Source: Lachnospiraceae bacterium UBA2734
GTDB lineage: Bacteria; Bacillota; Clostridia; Lachnospirales; Lachnospiraceae
Assembly (NCBI GenBank): GCA_002353635.1
Contig: DEKA01000029.1
Location: 43,085 to 61,108, forward strand
Reading direction: 5' to 3'
DNA: 18,024 nucleotides
Under the pieces are notes generated by a model, which made no database searches, had not been told where the DNA came from, and saw only the letters and a program-made list of their open reading frames with translations. The translations under genes and the position numbers were made by a program. Below are positions 1 to 7,554 of this stretch, piece after piece; the first letter of the stretch is position 1, and each line of letters begins with the position of its first letter.

Positions 1-1146
1 CATCAGGCGAGGAGAATGCGGGAATCCACAGGGTATGAGGCTGCGACGCTCCACAGGCTGCTGGGGTACAGGGCAGATCCTGCAGAAGACGAAAATGACG
101 GCGGGAGTGCATATCAGTTTGATCACGACAGGGACAACCCCCTGGAAGCGGATGCCGTCATCGTCGATGAGATGTCAATGGTAGATATCTGGCTGTTCAG
201 GGCACTTCTCGAGGCCATCTCTCCAGGCACAAAGCTCATTATGGTGGGGGATGCCAACCAGCTGCCGAGCGTTGGTCCCGGGCAGGTGCTGAGGGATCTG
301 ATGGATTCGGGAGCATTCCACAGTGTCACGCTCCGCAGGATTTTCCGCCAGGCGCAGCAGAGTGACATCGTTGTCAACGCACACAGGATCCTCGCAGGGG
401 AACCCATTCCGCTGGACAATAAGAGCAGGGACTTCTTCTTTCTTGAGCGCAGCAGCGTGGCGGCAATCTACAAGCACATTGTCCTGCTCATGCGGGATAT
501 GCTGCCTGGCTACTGCGGTTGCAGAACGAGCGAAATTCAGGTACTGACACCCATGAGAAAAGGTGCACTTGGCGCCGTGCATCTCAACGAGGTGCTGCAG
601 AGTGTACTGAATCCTGAGTCACCTGATAAAAATGAGTACAGCGCACATGAATGCATCTTCCGTGAAGGGGATAAAGTCATGCAAACGCGCAACAACTACC
701 AGATGGAGTGGACCGTTCCCGGCAATTTCGGCATGGCAGTCGATAAGGGAACAGGCATTTTCAACGGCGACTTCGGCGAGATTCTGGCGATCAGTGCAGA
801 GAGGGCAGTGATGACGGTGCGCTTTGATGAGGGACGGACCGTGGAGTATCCCTTTCAGTCGCTTGATGATCTGGAGCTGGCTTATGCGATTACGGTGCAC
901 AAGTCCCAGGGATCGGAGTATCCGGCAGTGATCATGCCGCTGCTCTCGGGACCGGAGACTTTGTTCAACAGAAATCTTCTCTACACAGCCGTGACAAGGG
1001 CCAAAAAGTGTGTGGTGATTCTGGGCAGACGGGAAGCAGTGTCGGAAATGGAGAATAATGACAGACAGAATGCGCGTTATACGGGACTGTGCAGCAGAAT
1101 CCGCGAAATACAGGCCCATGATCCGGGAGAAACTGAGAACAATTGA
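1..1146 (+). CDS. recD2: RecD2-type ATP-dependent DNA helicase, 3' part only
   Basis: This is the C-terminal half of a superfamily 1B helicase of the RecD2/YrrC family, which unwinds DNA 5' to 3' in repair and recombination. The frame is open to the left edge, so the start and the Walker A motif lie outside; 381 codons are visible of a family usually around 740-800. Counting from the ATG at 16, which is internal, residues 49-57 carry the Walker B motif (VDEMSMVD) and 78-89 the GDANQLPSVGPG motif. Further on are a LTPMRKGALG segment, a GDKVMQTRNNY segment, the FNGDFGEI SH3-like segment, motif V with HKSQGSEY and motif VI with YTAVTRAKK. The stop at 1144-1146 lies inside the start of comFC, a common arrangement in Clostridia. 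Family assignment is firm. The exact subfamily rests on the missing N-terminus being RecD2-like. Confidence 0.93.
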   Translation, partial: HQARRMRESTGYEAATLHRLLGYRADPAEDENDGGSAYQFDHDRDNPLEADAVIVDEMSMVDIWLFRALLEAISPGTKLIMVGDANQLPSVGPGQVLRDLMDSGAFHSVTLRRIFRQAQQSDIVVNAHRILAGEPIPLDNKSRDFFFLERSSVAAIYKHIVLLMRDMLPGYCGCRTSEIQVLTPMRKGALGAVHLNEVLQSVLNPESPDKNEYSAHECIFREGDKVMQTRNNYQMEWTVPGNFGMAVDKGTGIFNGDFGEILAISAERAVMTVRFDEGRTVEYPFQSLDDLELAYAITVHKSQGSEYPAVIMPLLSGPETLFNRNLLYTAVTRAKKCVVILGRREAVSEMENNDRQNARYTGLCSRIREIQAHDPGETENN

Positions 1147-1843
1147 TGCATTTCTTTACCCTGCGCGCTGCCCCATGTGCGATCGGCCGGCCCCGTGGCC
1201 GCGGCCTGCCTGCCCGGAATGCGAGGGAGCACTTCATCCGCTTCGAAGGGATACGCCGGTCTGCGGGCTGTGCGGAAGGCCGATGCGTGACGATCGGTCT
1301 GAGTACTGCAAAGACTGCAGGCAGATTCCGCGCGTTTTCACCAGAGGCTGCGCCGCCTTCCGCTATCGGGAGATGGCTTCACCTGTATACAGAATGAAGT
1401 ACAGCGGGAGGGCAGAGTATGCAGACTGGTTTGGAATGCTGTGTGCACGCAGAATCCGTGAGACTTTTCCGCAGCCTGCGCAGATACAGGCGCTGGTTCC
1501 TGTGCCAGTGTCCCCGGGCAGGCTGGAGAAAAGGGGGTACAACCAGGCACTTCTCATCGCCCGCAGCACGGGAGAAAAACTGGGGATCCCGGTTCTGGAC
1601 AATGTACTGCTGCGCACAAAAAACACGGAGAAAATGCGCGCAATAGGCGCCCGCGCGAGAAGGGCCAACTTGAAAAGTTCTTTTATTGTATATGGAAATG
1701 ATGTAAAATCTAAAAAGATTATGCTGGTGGATGACGTATATACAACGGGTGCCACGATGGACGCGTGTGCACAGGCACTCCTGGATGCGGGCGCCAAAGC
1801 CGTTTATTTTGCCGTGCTGGTTGCAGGAGAAGACCTTTCATGA
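1118..1843 (+). CDS. comFC: ComFC-family phosphoribosyltransferase-like protein
   Basis: The 241-residue protein has an N-terminal cysteine-rich zinc-binding part with CxxC pairs at about residues 18/21, 32/35, 49/52 and 64/67. A PRTase fold follows, with the PVSPGRLEKRGYNQA segment near 130-144 and a PRPP-type loop MLVDDVYTTGAT at 202-213. These are hallmarks of ComF/ComFC (DprA-RecA-linked competence) proteins; family members are needed for DNA uptake or processing, but the reaction catalysed is not settled. I chose the ATG at 1118 because it puts the typical short leader before the first CxxC and limits overlap with recD2 to 29 bases. An upstream in-frame ATG at 1058 has a GGAG only four bases ahead but would overlap recD2 by 89 bases. 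Position right after recD2 suggests shared DNA-handling roles, which is inference. Confidence 0.9.
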   Translation: MIREKLRTIDAFLYPARCPMCDRPAPWPRPACPECEGALHPLRRDTPVCGLCGRPMRDDRSEYCKDCRQIPRVFTRGCAAFRYREMASPVYRMKYSGRAEYADWFGMLCARRIRETFPQPAQIQALVPVPVSPGRLEKRGYNQALLIARSTGEKLGIPVLDNVLLRTKNTEKMRAIGARARRANLKSSFIVYGNDVKSKKIMLVDDVYTTGATMDACAQALLDAGAKAVYFAVLVAGEDLS

Positions 1844-2238
1844 TCAACGAACAGAGAGTCAGACTGATGCATAAAATGGCTGTCTATGAAAAGAACGGAG
1901 GAGATGCGGACGAGAGGATCAACGCATATTTCCGGGGAGACTATATCTCCTCGCAGATGCTCCGCTCCTTTATCACTGCAACAGCGGCCTTTCTCCTGCT
2001 GGGACTGATTTTTGGCTTTTATGATTTTGAGAACCTGATGCTTGCTGTATACAACACGAATCTCACATCGCTGATTTTTCGGGTGGGGCTTGCCTATCTG
2101 TTCTTTCTGGCCGCTTATGAGCTGGCTACCTATCTGATCTATTCATACCGATACCAACATGCCAGAGAACGGCTTGCCCAATACTATCTTGAACTGCGCA
2201 GGCTCTCCGCTGCATACAGGCGGGAGGAGGAATTGTAA
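1840..2238 (+). CDS. Small two-helix membrane protein of unknown function
   Basis: I do not recognise this 132-residue protein. It has a charged N-terminus of about 40 residues, two hydrophobic helices at roughly 43-62 and 76-100, and an Arg/Glu-rich C-terminal helix (103-132) that could form a coiled coil. This predicts two membrane spans with both termini in the cytoplasm. The ATG at 1840 overlaps the comFC stop in an ATGA, and an AGGAG lies at 1825-1829, so translation is probably coupled. The next membrane-protein gene starts six bases after the stop, which suggests the two products work together. No catalytic motif is visible. Confidence 0.75.
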   Translation: MINEQRVRLMHKMAVYEKNGGDADERINAYFRGDYISSQMLRSFITATAAFLLLGLIFGFYDFENLMLAVYNTNLTSLIFRVGLAYLFFLAAYELATYLIYSYRYQHARERLAQYYLELRRLSAAYRREEEL

Positions 2239-2244
2239 CCGCAC

Positions 2245-3306
2245 ATGACATCATTACTGGAGATCAGAGAGAAAATCATAGAGCTCTACAGTCAGCATGA
2301 GATGGTCGCAAAGCCGGTGCTTCGCTTCCTGATGGTTCTGGCAGCCATGCTGTATCTGAACAGCAAAATCGGTTATGAGGATGTCCTGACCGGCGCACTT
2401 CCGGTACTCATCGTTTCACTTCTCGGCGTGCTGGTTCCTCCGGGAGGTATGGTCGTTATCCTTGGGGCCGTTATTCTTGTTCACCTTTATTCACTGTCCC
2501 TGGAGGCCGCTGCTGTCGGCGCAGTGCTGTTCCTCCTGATGTTTCTGCTCTATTTTCGCTTTTCGCCGAAGGACTGCATTCTTCTGCTGCTCTATCCTGT
2601 CTGCAGGATGTGCGGCATTGCGTATGTCGTGCCCATCATCGGAGGGCTTTTGTTCACGCCCTTCTCTGCACTGACGTCTGCAGTCGCTGTGATTACGGAC
2701 AGCTATGTGAATTTTGTGGCGGATAATGAGACTGCGATCAGCTCTACGTCGGAAGATCAGGATATGCTGACACGCTTTCGCTTCCTCATTGACGGGATTC
2801 TGCAGAACAAGGAAATGCTGGTTCTGCTCATCGCGGTGGTACTGACGGCCGTCCTCACGTATGCCATACGAAGACTGTCCGTGCAGTATTCCTGGTACAT
2901 TGCCATCTCCGTCGGCTCTGTCGTACAGATGATTGTGGTGATGGCGGGGGATATGATCTACAGCACGAATATTTCCATTGGGCCCATGTTTCTTGGCATC
3001 ATCGCATCAGCGTTTATTGCCTTTGTGACTGCCTTTTTTGCATTCAACCTCGATTATTCGCGCGTCGAGAATACGCAGTTCCAGGACGATGACTACTACT
3101 ATTATGTCAAGGCTGTGCCAAAGATGTCCTTCACGCAGCCGAGCAGGACGGTCAAGCAGATCAGCCTGTCCAGGCATGCAGGCCGGCACAGAGATGAGCC
3201 TGAAGAGGGGGACGAAGAGAATACCCGGGAGGAATACGGTACAGACAGCCGGGAAGATTACAGCAGTACGGATACAAGAGAAGAGGGACCGGAGCGTTAT
3301 TACTGA
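2245..3306 (+). CDS. Polytopic membrane protein with acidic C-terminal tail, unknown function, next to cdaA
   Basis: This 353-residue protein has about eight or nine hydrophobic segments, at roughly 24-40, 48-64, 68-84, 87-105, 111-138, 139-157, 190-208, 216-236 and 246-268. A soluble tail follows, beginning with a conserved-looking segment FQDDDYYYYVKAVPKM (279-294). After it comes a hydrophilic, strongly acidic region with short repeats of the type T/S-R-E-E/D-Y near 327-345. Large integral proteins are often annotated only as hypothetical in this position in Lachnospiraceae, which is my recollection and not a search. The start ATG at 2245 follows a GAGGAGGAA at 2223-2231. It sits between the two-helix protein and cdaA, 15 bases ahead of the latter, so co-expression with c-di-AMP synthesis is likely. 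I infer no reaction from sequence. Confidence 0.8.
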   Translation: MTSLLEIREKIIELYSQHEMVAKPVLRFLMVLAAMLYLNSKIGYEDVLTGALPVLIVSLLGVLVPPGGMVVILGAVILVHLYSLSLEAAAVGAVLFLLMFLLYFRFSPKDCILLLLYPVCRMCGIAYVVPIIGGLLFTPFSALTSAVAVITDSYVNFVADNETAISSTSEDQDMLTRFRFLIDGILQNKEMLVLLIAVVLTAVLTYAIRRLSVQYSWYIAISVGSVVQMIVVMAGDMIYSTNISIGPMFLGIIASAFIAFVTAFFAFNLDYSRVENTQFQDDDYYYYVKAVPKMSFTQPSRTVKQISLSRHAGRHRDEPEEGDEENTREEYGTDSREDYSSTDTREEGPERYY

Positions 3307-3321
3307 TCCTGAGAGCGGGCC

Positions 3322-4197
3322 ATGCAGCAGCTGAGACTGATCATTACAGGATATCTGCGACAATTTCATATGCCGAATCTGCGCTGGACAGATTTCGTTG
3401 AGATGCTCATCATCGCCTATCTTGTGTATCACATCCTTCTGTGGATCCGCAACACGAGAGCCTGGGCACTCCTTAAGGGGCTCGCCGTCATCATCGTTTT
3501 TATAGTGCTGGCGGCGGTCTTTAATATGACCACAATTCTGTGGATTGTCCGGAATGTGGCGAGCATCGCGATCATTGCACTCGTTGTCATTCTGCAGCCG
3601 GAGCTGCGCAATGCCATGGAGGAGCTGGGTCAGAAGAACATTCTGAGTTCTATGTTCCACATCGATATCGGCAGGCCCGGAGAGGGTCTTTTTTCCGATA
3701 AGACGGTCAATGAGATTGTCCGTGCCTGTACGGCAATGGCAAGAGTGAAGACAGGCGCTCTGATCGTGATTGAACAGAAAACGCCCCTGTACGAGTACGA
3801 GAGGACGGGCATCGATATTGACGCTATTGTCTCCAGCCAGCTCCTCATCAATATTTTCGAAAAGAACACGCCGCTCCATGACGGTGCGGTGATCATCCGC
3901 GGCGACAGAGTGGTCTCTGCAACATGCTATCTTCCCCTCTCTGACAATAAGCTGGATAAAGATCTGGGCACAAGACACCGCGCAGGGGTCGGCATTTCCG
4001 AAGTGACGGACTCTCTGACTATTATTGTCTCCGAGGAGACGGGGCAGATCAGCATCGCCTATCGGGGAGTGCTCACACGGGGCGTGGATGCGGACGCACT
4101 CAGAGCGCGCCTCGTCAAGTTCCAGAACAAGCAGCAGCCCGGTGAGGAGAAGAGTATCCTTCCATGGATAGGAAGGAGCAGAGATGGACAAAAATAA
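3322..4197 (+). CDS. cdaA: Membrane-bound diadenylate cyclase
   Basis: The enzyme joins two ATP molecules into cyclic di-AMP, a messenger controlling potassium and osmolyte balance and cell-wall homeostasis. The 291-residue length and layout match the CdaA family. Three N-terminal helices lie at about 26-42, 52-68 and 74-90, followed by the DAC domain. Its two signature motifs are both present: DGA at 187-189 (within LHDGAVI) and RHR at 218-220 (within GTRHRAGVGIS). The active site therefore looks intact. The gene begins 15 bases after the polytopic membrane-protein gene, with no strong ribosome-binding site visible. Its last 14 bases overlap cdaR, the classical arrangement in Firmicutes, where CdaR modulates CdaA. 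Confidence 0.97.
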   Translation: MQQLRLIITGYLRQFHMPNLRWTDFVEMLIIAYLVYHILLWIRNTRAWALLKGLAVIIVFIVLAAVFNMTTILWIVRNVASIAIIALVVILQPELRNAMEELGQKNILSSMFHIDIGRPGEGLFSDKTVNEIVRACTAMARVKTGALIVIEQKTPLYEYERTGIDIDAIVSSQLLINIFEKNTPLHDGAVIIRGDRVVSATCYLPLSDNKLDKDLGTRHRAGVGISEVTDSLTIIVSEETGQISIAYRGVLTRGVDADALRARLVKFQNKQQPGEEKSILPWIGRSRDGQK

Positions 4198-5575
4198 AAA
4201 GAGGAGACGCCCCGGGCATCTGGGTATTTTCAATAACTTCGGCATGAAAATTGCCGCTCTCGCGATCTCCGTGGTCATATGGGTGGTCGTGAACAACATC
4301 AATGACCCCACATATTATATGACGATCAACAATGTCCCTGTCAAACTCCTGCACACATCCCTGATCACGGATCAGGGAGATGTCTACAGCGTTCTGGATG
4401 GGACGGACGTCATTCCCACGGTGACGGTGTCGGCAAGGCGCTCGATCATCGATGTCCTGGACGATGACAACATCAAGGCGACAGCAGATGTGGAGGACAT
4501 CACGAGCCTGAATACAGTGGAGATCAAGCTCTACTCCACGAAATTCAACAGTGAGATCATTGCAATTGAGCCCAGCATTGAGAATGTCAAGCTGAGTATT
4601 GAGAAGAAAAAGACGTCCACATTCACGCTGCGCACCCAGACAACGGGAGAACTCGCGGATGGATATGAGTTGGACAGTGTGACGCCGGAGCAGAACCAGG
4701 TTCGGGTATCCGGACCGGAGTCTGTTGTCTCGAGCATCGCACAGGCAACGGCGACGGTTAATATTTCGGGCGCTTCGAGCTCCATCAGTACATATTCCGA
4801 CGTTGTGCTCACAGATGCGGACGGAAAGGTCGTCAACACCTCTTCCCTCACGATGAATATCACTTCCGTCAAGGTCAACGTGTCGGTGCTGCCGATCAAG
4901 TCTGTGCCGATCAGCGTGGATGTCAGCGGGACACCTGCATCCGGTTATCTTCTTGACGAAAAGGTCAGCGTGGATCCGGATACCGTGCGGCTTGCGGGAA
5001 GGAGCTCTGTGCTCTCCTCCCTTGAGAGTATAGCGGTGCCCAAGGACGCGGTGAACGTCAGCGGAGCAAGTGAGGACTACAATACAGTTGTCAATATAAA
5101 GGATTATCTGCCGGACGGCGTTTCCCTTGCGGACAGCTCTTTTGACGGAAAGGTGAATATCACCGTAGGAATTGAGCCGGTGAAGAACGTGACTGTGGAT
5201 GTTGCAGCCTCGGATATCACGTTGAACAATGTGCCTTCAGGCTACAAGGCGGAGATCTCCGCGGTGACGGACGGCACAAAGACAGTCACTGGCAGCTCGG
5301 ATGGGACATTCAGTTTTGCACTCAGCGGCCTGGCTGACGATGTGGACAGCCTGAAGGCTGCAGATCTTGCACCGTCTGTAGATGTCGGTGCTCTCCTTGC
5401 ACAGTCTGACGGGACACTCACATCACCCCTTACAGGGGCGGTATCTGTCACGCTCCCTGACAATGTGACCCAGACCAATGTCGTGACGGCCAGCATACGT
5501 CTGACAAAGGAGACGGAGGCTTCCTCTGAGGAGAGCAGCCAGGGCAGCAGCGCGCAGAACACGGAAGATAACTGA
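4184..5575 (+). CDS. cdaR: YbbR-domain protein, regulator of CdaA
   Basis: The 463-residue protein has a basic N-terminus (KNKKRRRP), one membrane anchor at about 20-38, and then an extracytoplasmic region of beta-rich repeats compatible with about four YbbR domains, ending near 440. The last 20 residues or so are rich in Ser, Glu and Gln. In Bacillus, Listeria and Staphylococcus the equivalent CdaR (YbbR) contacts CdaA and changes its activity, and often interacts with GlmM in the same complex. The start ATG at 4184 has AAGGAG about a dozen bases upstream and lies within the 3' end of cdaA, so translation is likely coupled. glmM follows after 53 bases. Individual repeat boundaries are only approximate from eye. 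Confidence 0.95.
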   Translation: MDKNKKRRRPGHLGIFNNFGMKIAALAISVVIWVVVNNINDPTYYMTINNVPVKLLHTSLITDQGDVYSVLDGTDVIPTVTVSARRSIIDVLDDDNIKATADVEDITSLNTVEIKLYSTKFNSEIIAIEPSIENVKLSIEKKKTSTFTLRTQTTGELADGYELDSVTPEQNQVRVSGPESVVSSIAQATATVNISGASSSISTYSDVVLTDADGKVVNTSSLTMNITSVKVNVSVLPIKSVPISVDVSGTPASGYLLDEKVSVDPDTVRLAGRSSVLSSLESIAVPKDAVNVSGASEDYNTVVNIKDYLPDGVSLADSSFDGKVNITVGIEPVKNVTVDVAASDITLNNVPSGYKAEISAVTDGTKTVTGSSDGTFSFALSGLADDVDSLKAADLAPSVDVGALLAQSDGTLTSPLTGAVSVTLPDNVTQTNVVTASIRLTKETEASSEESSQGSSAQNTEDN

Positions 5576-5628
5576 CGGCGCACGGATTTTTCCGGGCGCG
5601 CTTATTGTCAGTGCACAGAAAGGACAGT

Positions 5629-6975
5629 ATGAGCAGAATATTCGGAACGGACGGCGTCCGCGGCGTAGCAAATGATGAACTGACGGCAGAAATGGCCATG
5701 AAGCTGGGACAGGCAGGCGCTTATGTTCTTTCCAAGGGCGGACACAGTCCCAGGATACTGGTGGGGTGCGATACGAGAAGATCCGGCGACATGCTCGCGG
5801 CGGCACTGATGGCAGGCGCCTGCAGCGTGGGCGCCAATGTGACATACCTCGGCATTATCCCGACGCCCGCTGTTGCTTTCCTTGCCAAGGAGCACGGCGC
5901 AGATGCAGGCGTTGTGATCTCTGCCTCCCACAACCCTATGGAATTCAACGGCATCAAGTTCTTTGACGGCAGCGGCTACAAGCTTCCGGACGCTACGGAG
6001 GACGCTATTCAGGCAGAGATGGAGAGCGGCATGAAGGACATCACGTTCCCGACAGGTGCCGGTGTCGGCAGCATTACCTATCGGATGGATGCCTGGAAGG
6101 AGTACACGGCGCACGCAGTCCGCACTGTTCCTGTCGATCTTACCGGCATGAAGCTGGTGGTGGATACCGCGGAGGGTGCCTCCTATCTCTCCAATATTGC
6201 AGCGCTCGAGCAGCTGGGAGCTGATGTCATTCCCATTCACAATCATCCGACGGGAACGAATATCAATCTGCACTGCGGCTCCACGCACATGGAGGAGCTG
6301 CAGAGGAGGGTTGTCGAGGAAAAGGCGGACATGGGCCTTGCCTTTGACGGAGATGCAGATCGGTTTCTGGCTGTTGATGAGAACGGAAATCTTGTGGACG
6401 GCGACAGGATCATGGCCATTGTCGGCGCCAACATGAAGAAGAACGGAACGCTGAAGAACAACACAATCGTTGTGACCGTGATGAGCAACCTTGGCTTCTT
6501 CAAGATGGGCGAGGCGAACAGCATCCGGATCGACAGGACAAAAGTCGGCGACCGTTACGTTCTCGAGCACATGAAGGAGATCGGATCGAATATAGGCGGT
6601 GAACAATCGGGGCATATTATTTTTCTCGACGACAATACGACAGGCGACGGACTGCTCTCTGCACTCCATCTTCTAAAGGTCATGCAGGAAGAGAAGAAGA
6701 AGCTCTCCGAGCTGGCAAAGATCATGAAGGTTTATCCGCAGTCTCTTGTCAATGCACATGTACCCAACAGCAAAAAGGATCATTACAGGGACTATCCCGA
6801 AATTGTGGAGAGAATTGATGCCCTGGAGAAGGAATTCTCCGGAAACGGAAGGGTGCTGATCCGTCCTTCGGGCACGGAGCCGCTCGTCCGCGTCATGATC
6901 GAGGGGGAGGATCAGTCCGTCATTCAAAAGAAGGCAGAGGATCTCGCTGCATTTATCGAAAAAGTGATGGCATAA
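5629..6975 (+). CDS. glmM: Phosphoglucosamine mutase
   Basis: GlmM converts glucosamine-6-phosphate to glucosamine-1-phosphate on the way to UDP-N-acetylglucosamine for peptidoglycan. The 448 residues equal the usual family length. The N-terminus has the typical FGTDGVRG, and the phosphoserine loop SASHNP puts the catalytic serine at residue 100. The metal-binding loop FDGDADR has aspartates at 240, 242 and 244, the sugar-binding GEQSGH is at 324-329, and the phosphate-binding RPSGTEP at 412-418. The ATG at 5629 is preferred over an in-frame upstream start at 5605 because it begins the canonical MSRIFGTDG and has AAAGGA about eight bases upstream. The position behind cdaA-cdaR is the standard Firmicutes order, and GlmM is known to bind and dampen CdaA. 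Confidence 0.98.
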   Translation: MSRIFGTDGVRGVANDELTAEMAMKLGQAGAYVLSKGGHSPRILVGCDTRRSGDMLAAALMAGACSVGANVTYLGIIPTPAVAFLAKEHGADAGVVISASHNPMEFNGIKFFDGSGYKLPDATEDAIQAEMESGMKDITFPTGAGVGSITYRMDAWKEYTAHAVRTVPVDLTGMKLVVDTAEGASYLSNIAALEQLGADVIPIHNHPTGTNINLHCGSTHMEELQRRVVEEKADMGLAFDGDADRFLAVDENGNLVDGDRIMAIVGANMKKNGTLKNNTIVVTVMSNLGFFKMGEANSIRIDRTKVGDRYVLEHMKEIGSNIGGEQSGHIIFLDDNTTGDGLLSALHLLKVMQEEKKKLSELAKIMKVYPQSLVNAHVPNSKKDHYRDYPEIVERIDALEKEFSGNGRVLIRPSGTEPLVRVMIEGEDQSVIQKKAEDLAAFIEKVMA

Positions 6976-6987
6976 TGCAGGCGAATC

Positions 6988-6996
6988 TGTTATGAT
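6988..6996 (+). promoter_or_regulatory. Possible extended -10 promoter element ahead of the HPr gene
   Basis: The bases read TGTTATGAT, an extended -10 (TGnTATGAT), 60 bases before the HPr start in the 80-base glmM-HPr gap. No convincing -35 box lies 16-18 bases upstream. It could give the HPr gene transcription independent of the operon. Confidence 0.35.
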
Positions 6997-7055
6997 AATA
7001 GATAGTCTCCTCATATGGGAGAGATAAAGCGCGCGCAAACGAAGGTGCAGACAGA

Positions 7056-7319
7056 ATGATCAGTCAGAAGGTTGTCATTAACAATCCTACAGGGCTTCAT
7101 CTAAGACCCGCCGGAATCCTATGCAAGGATGCCATGGAATTCAAGTCATCCATTACATTCCGGTTTAAGGATACGACAGCGAATGCGAAGAGCGTGCTCT
7201 CTGTACTGGGTGCCTGCGTAAAGGCCGGCGACGAGATCGAGTTGTTCTGTGACGGACCAGATGAGAAGGAAGCTCTTCAGAGCCTGGTTGCAGCCATAGA
7301 GAGCGGCCTGGGAGAGTAG
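7056..7319 (+). CDS. ptsH: HPr-family phosphocarrier protein
   Basis: The 87-residue protein has the fold and sites of HPr, the phosphocarrier of the sugar phosphotransferase system. The active-site segment GLHLRPAG puts the phosphorylated histidine at residue 15 and the supporting arginine at 17. NAKSVLSVLG puts a serine at 46, the regulatory site that HPr kinase modifies in Gram-positives, so this looks like a working HPr and not the His-less Crh. The residue after His15 is Leu where Ala or Ser is usual. AAGGTG lies about ten bases before the ATG. The gene is the last before a strong terminator and follows glmM by 80 bases, possibly with its own promoter. Clostridia often have more than one HPr-like protein, so this may not be the main one. 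Confidence 0.88.
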   Translation: MISQKVVINNPTGLHLRPAGILCKDAMEFKSSITFRFKDTTANAKSVLSVLGACVKAGDEIELFCDGPDEKEALQSLVAAIESGLGE

Positions 7320-7358
7320 CGGAGTACCATCATTCTATCCTTATACACAGAGGTTTCA

Positions 7359-7397
7359 GGGACCCCCTCCGGAATGTATCCGGAGGGGGTCCCTTTT
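7359..7397 (+). terminator. Strong intrinsic terminator after the HPr gene
   Basis: A perfect 14-bp stem (7359-7372 with 7380-7393, arms GGGACCCCCTCCGG and its complement) encloses a seven-base loop and is followed by TTTT. It closes the recD2-to-HPr operon and separates it from leuA. Confidence 0.93.
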
Positions 7398-7451
7398 GCA
7401 CATACGGCGGGGAGGAGCTCCCTGTGGAACGTGCAAGGCGGGAGCACCTCA

Positions 7452-7479
7452 GTGCATATGCACCGCGCACACTGTGCGC
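7452..7479 (+). other. Two adjacent perfect inverted repeats upstream of leuA
   Basis: GTGCATATGCAC (7452-7463) is a perfect palindrome. GCGCAC (7465-7470) pairs with GTGCGC (7474-7479) around ACT. They lie about 75-100 bases before the leuA start in an otherwise featureless stretch. No T-tract follows, and I see no T-box signature and no leucine-rich leader peptide. They may be an operator or leader structure; function unknown. Confidence 0.5.
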
Positions 7480-7554
7480 AGGGCATTCAGTCCCATACAG
7501 ACGGAACGGAACAACGAGGCAGTGATTGGCAGCAGAAAAGAAGGGAGATCAGCA

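Noticed and set aside
1058..1117. Upstream start for comFC
   Set aside because: It would overlap recD2 by 89 bases and add residues not seen in the family.
3007..4311. Minus-strand open frame of 434 codons
   Set aside because: It is antisense to cdaA and its neighbours, which are clear real genes.
7396..7554. N-terminal extension of leuA by 53 codons
   Set aside because: It would begin in the tail of the terminator at 7359-7397, and the conserved LeuA start with a good ribosome-binding site is at 7555.
7398..7554. Leucine T-box or leader-peptide attenuator before leuA
   Set aside because: No T-box consensus, no leucine-rich short frame and no terminator directly before the gene.
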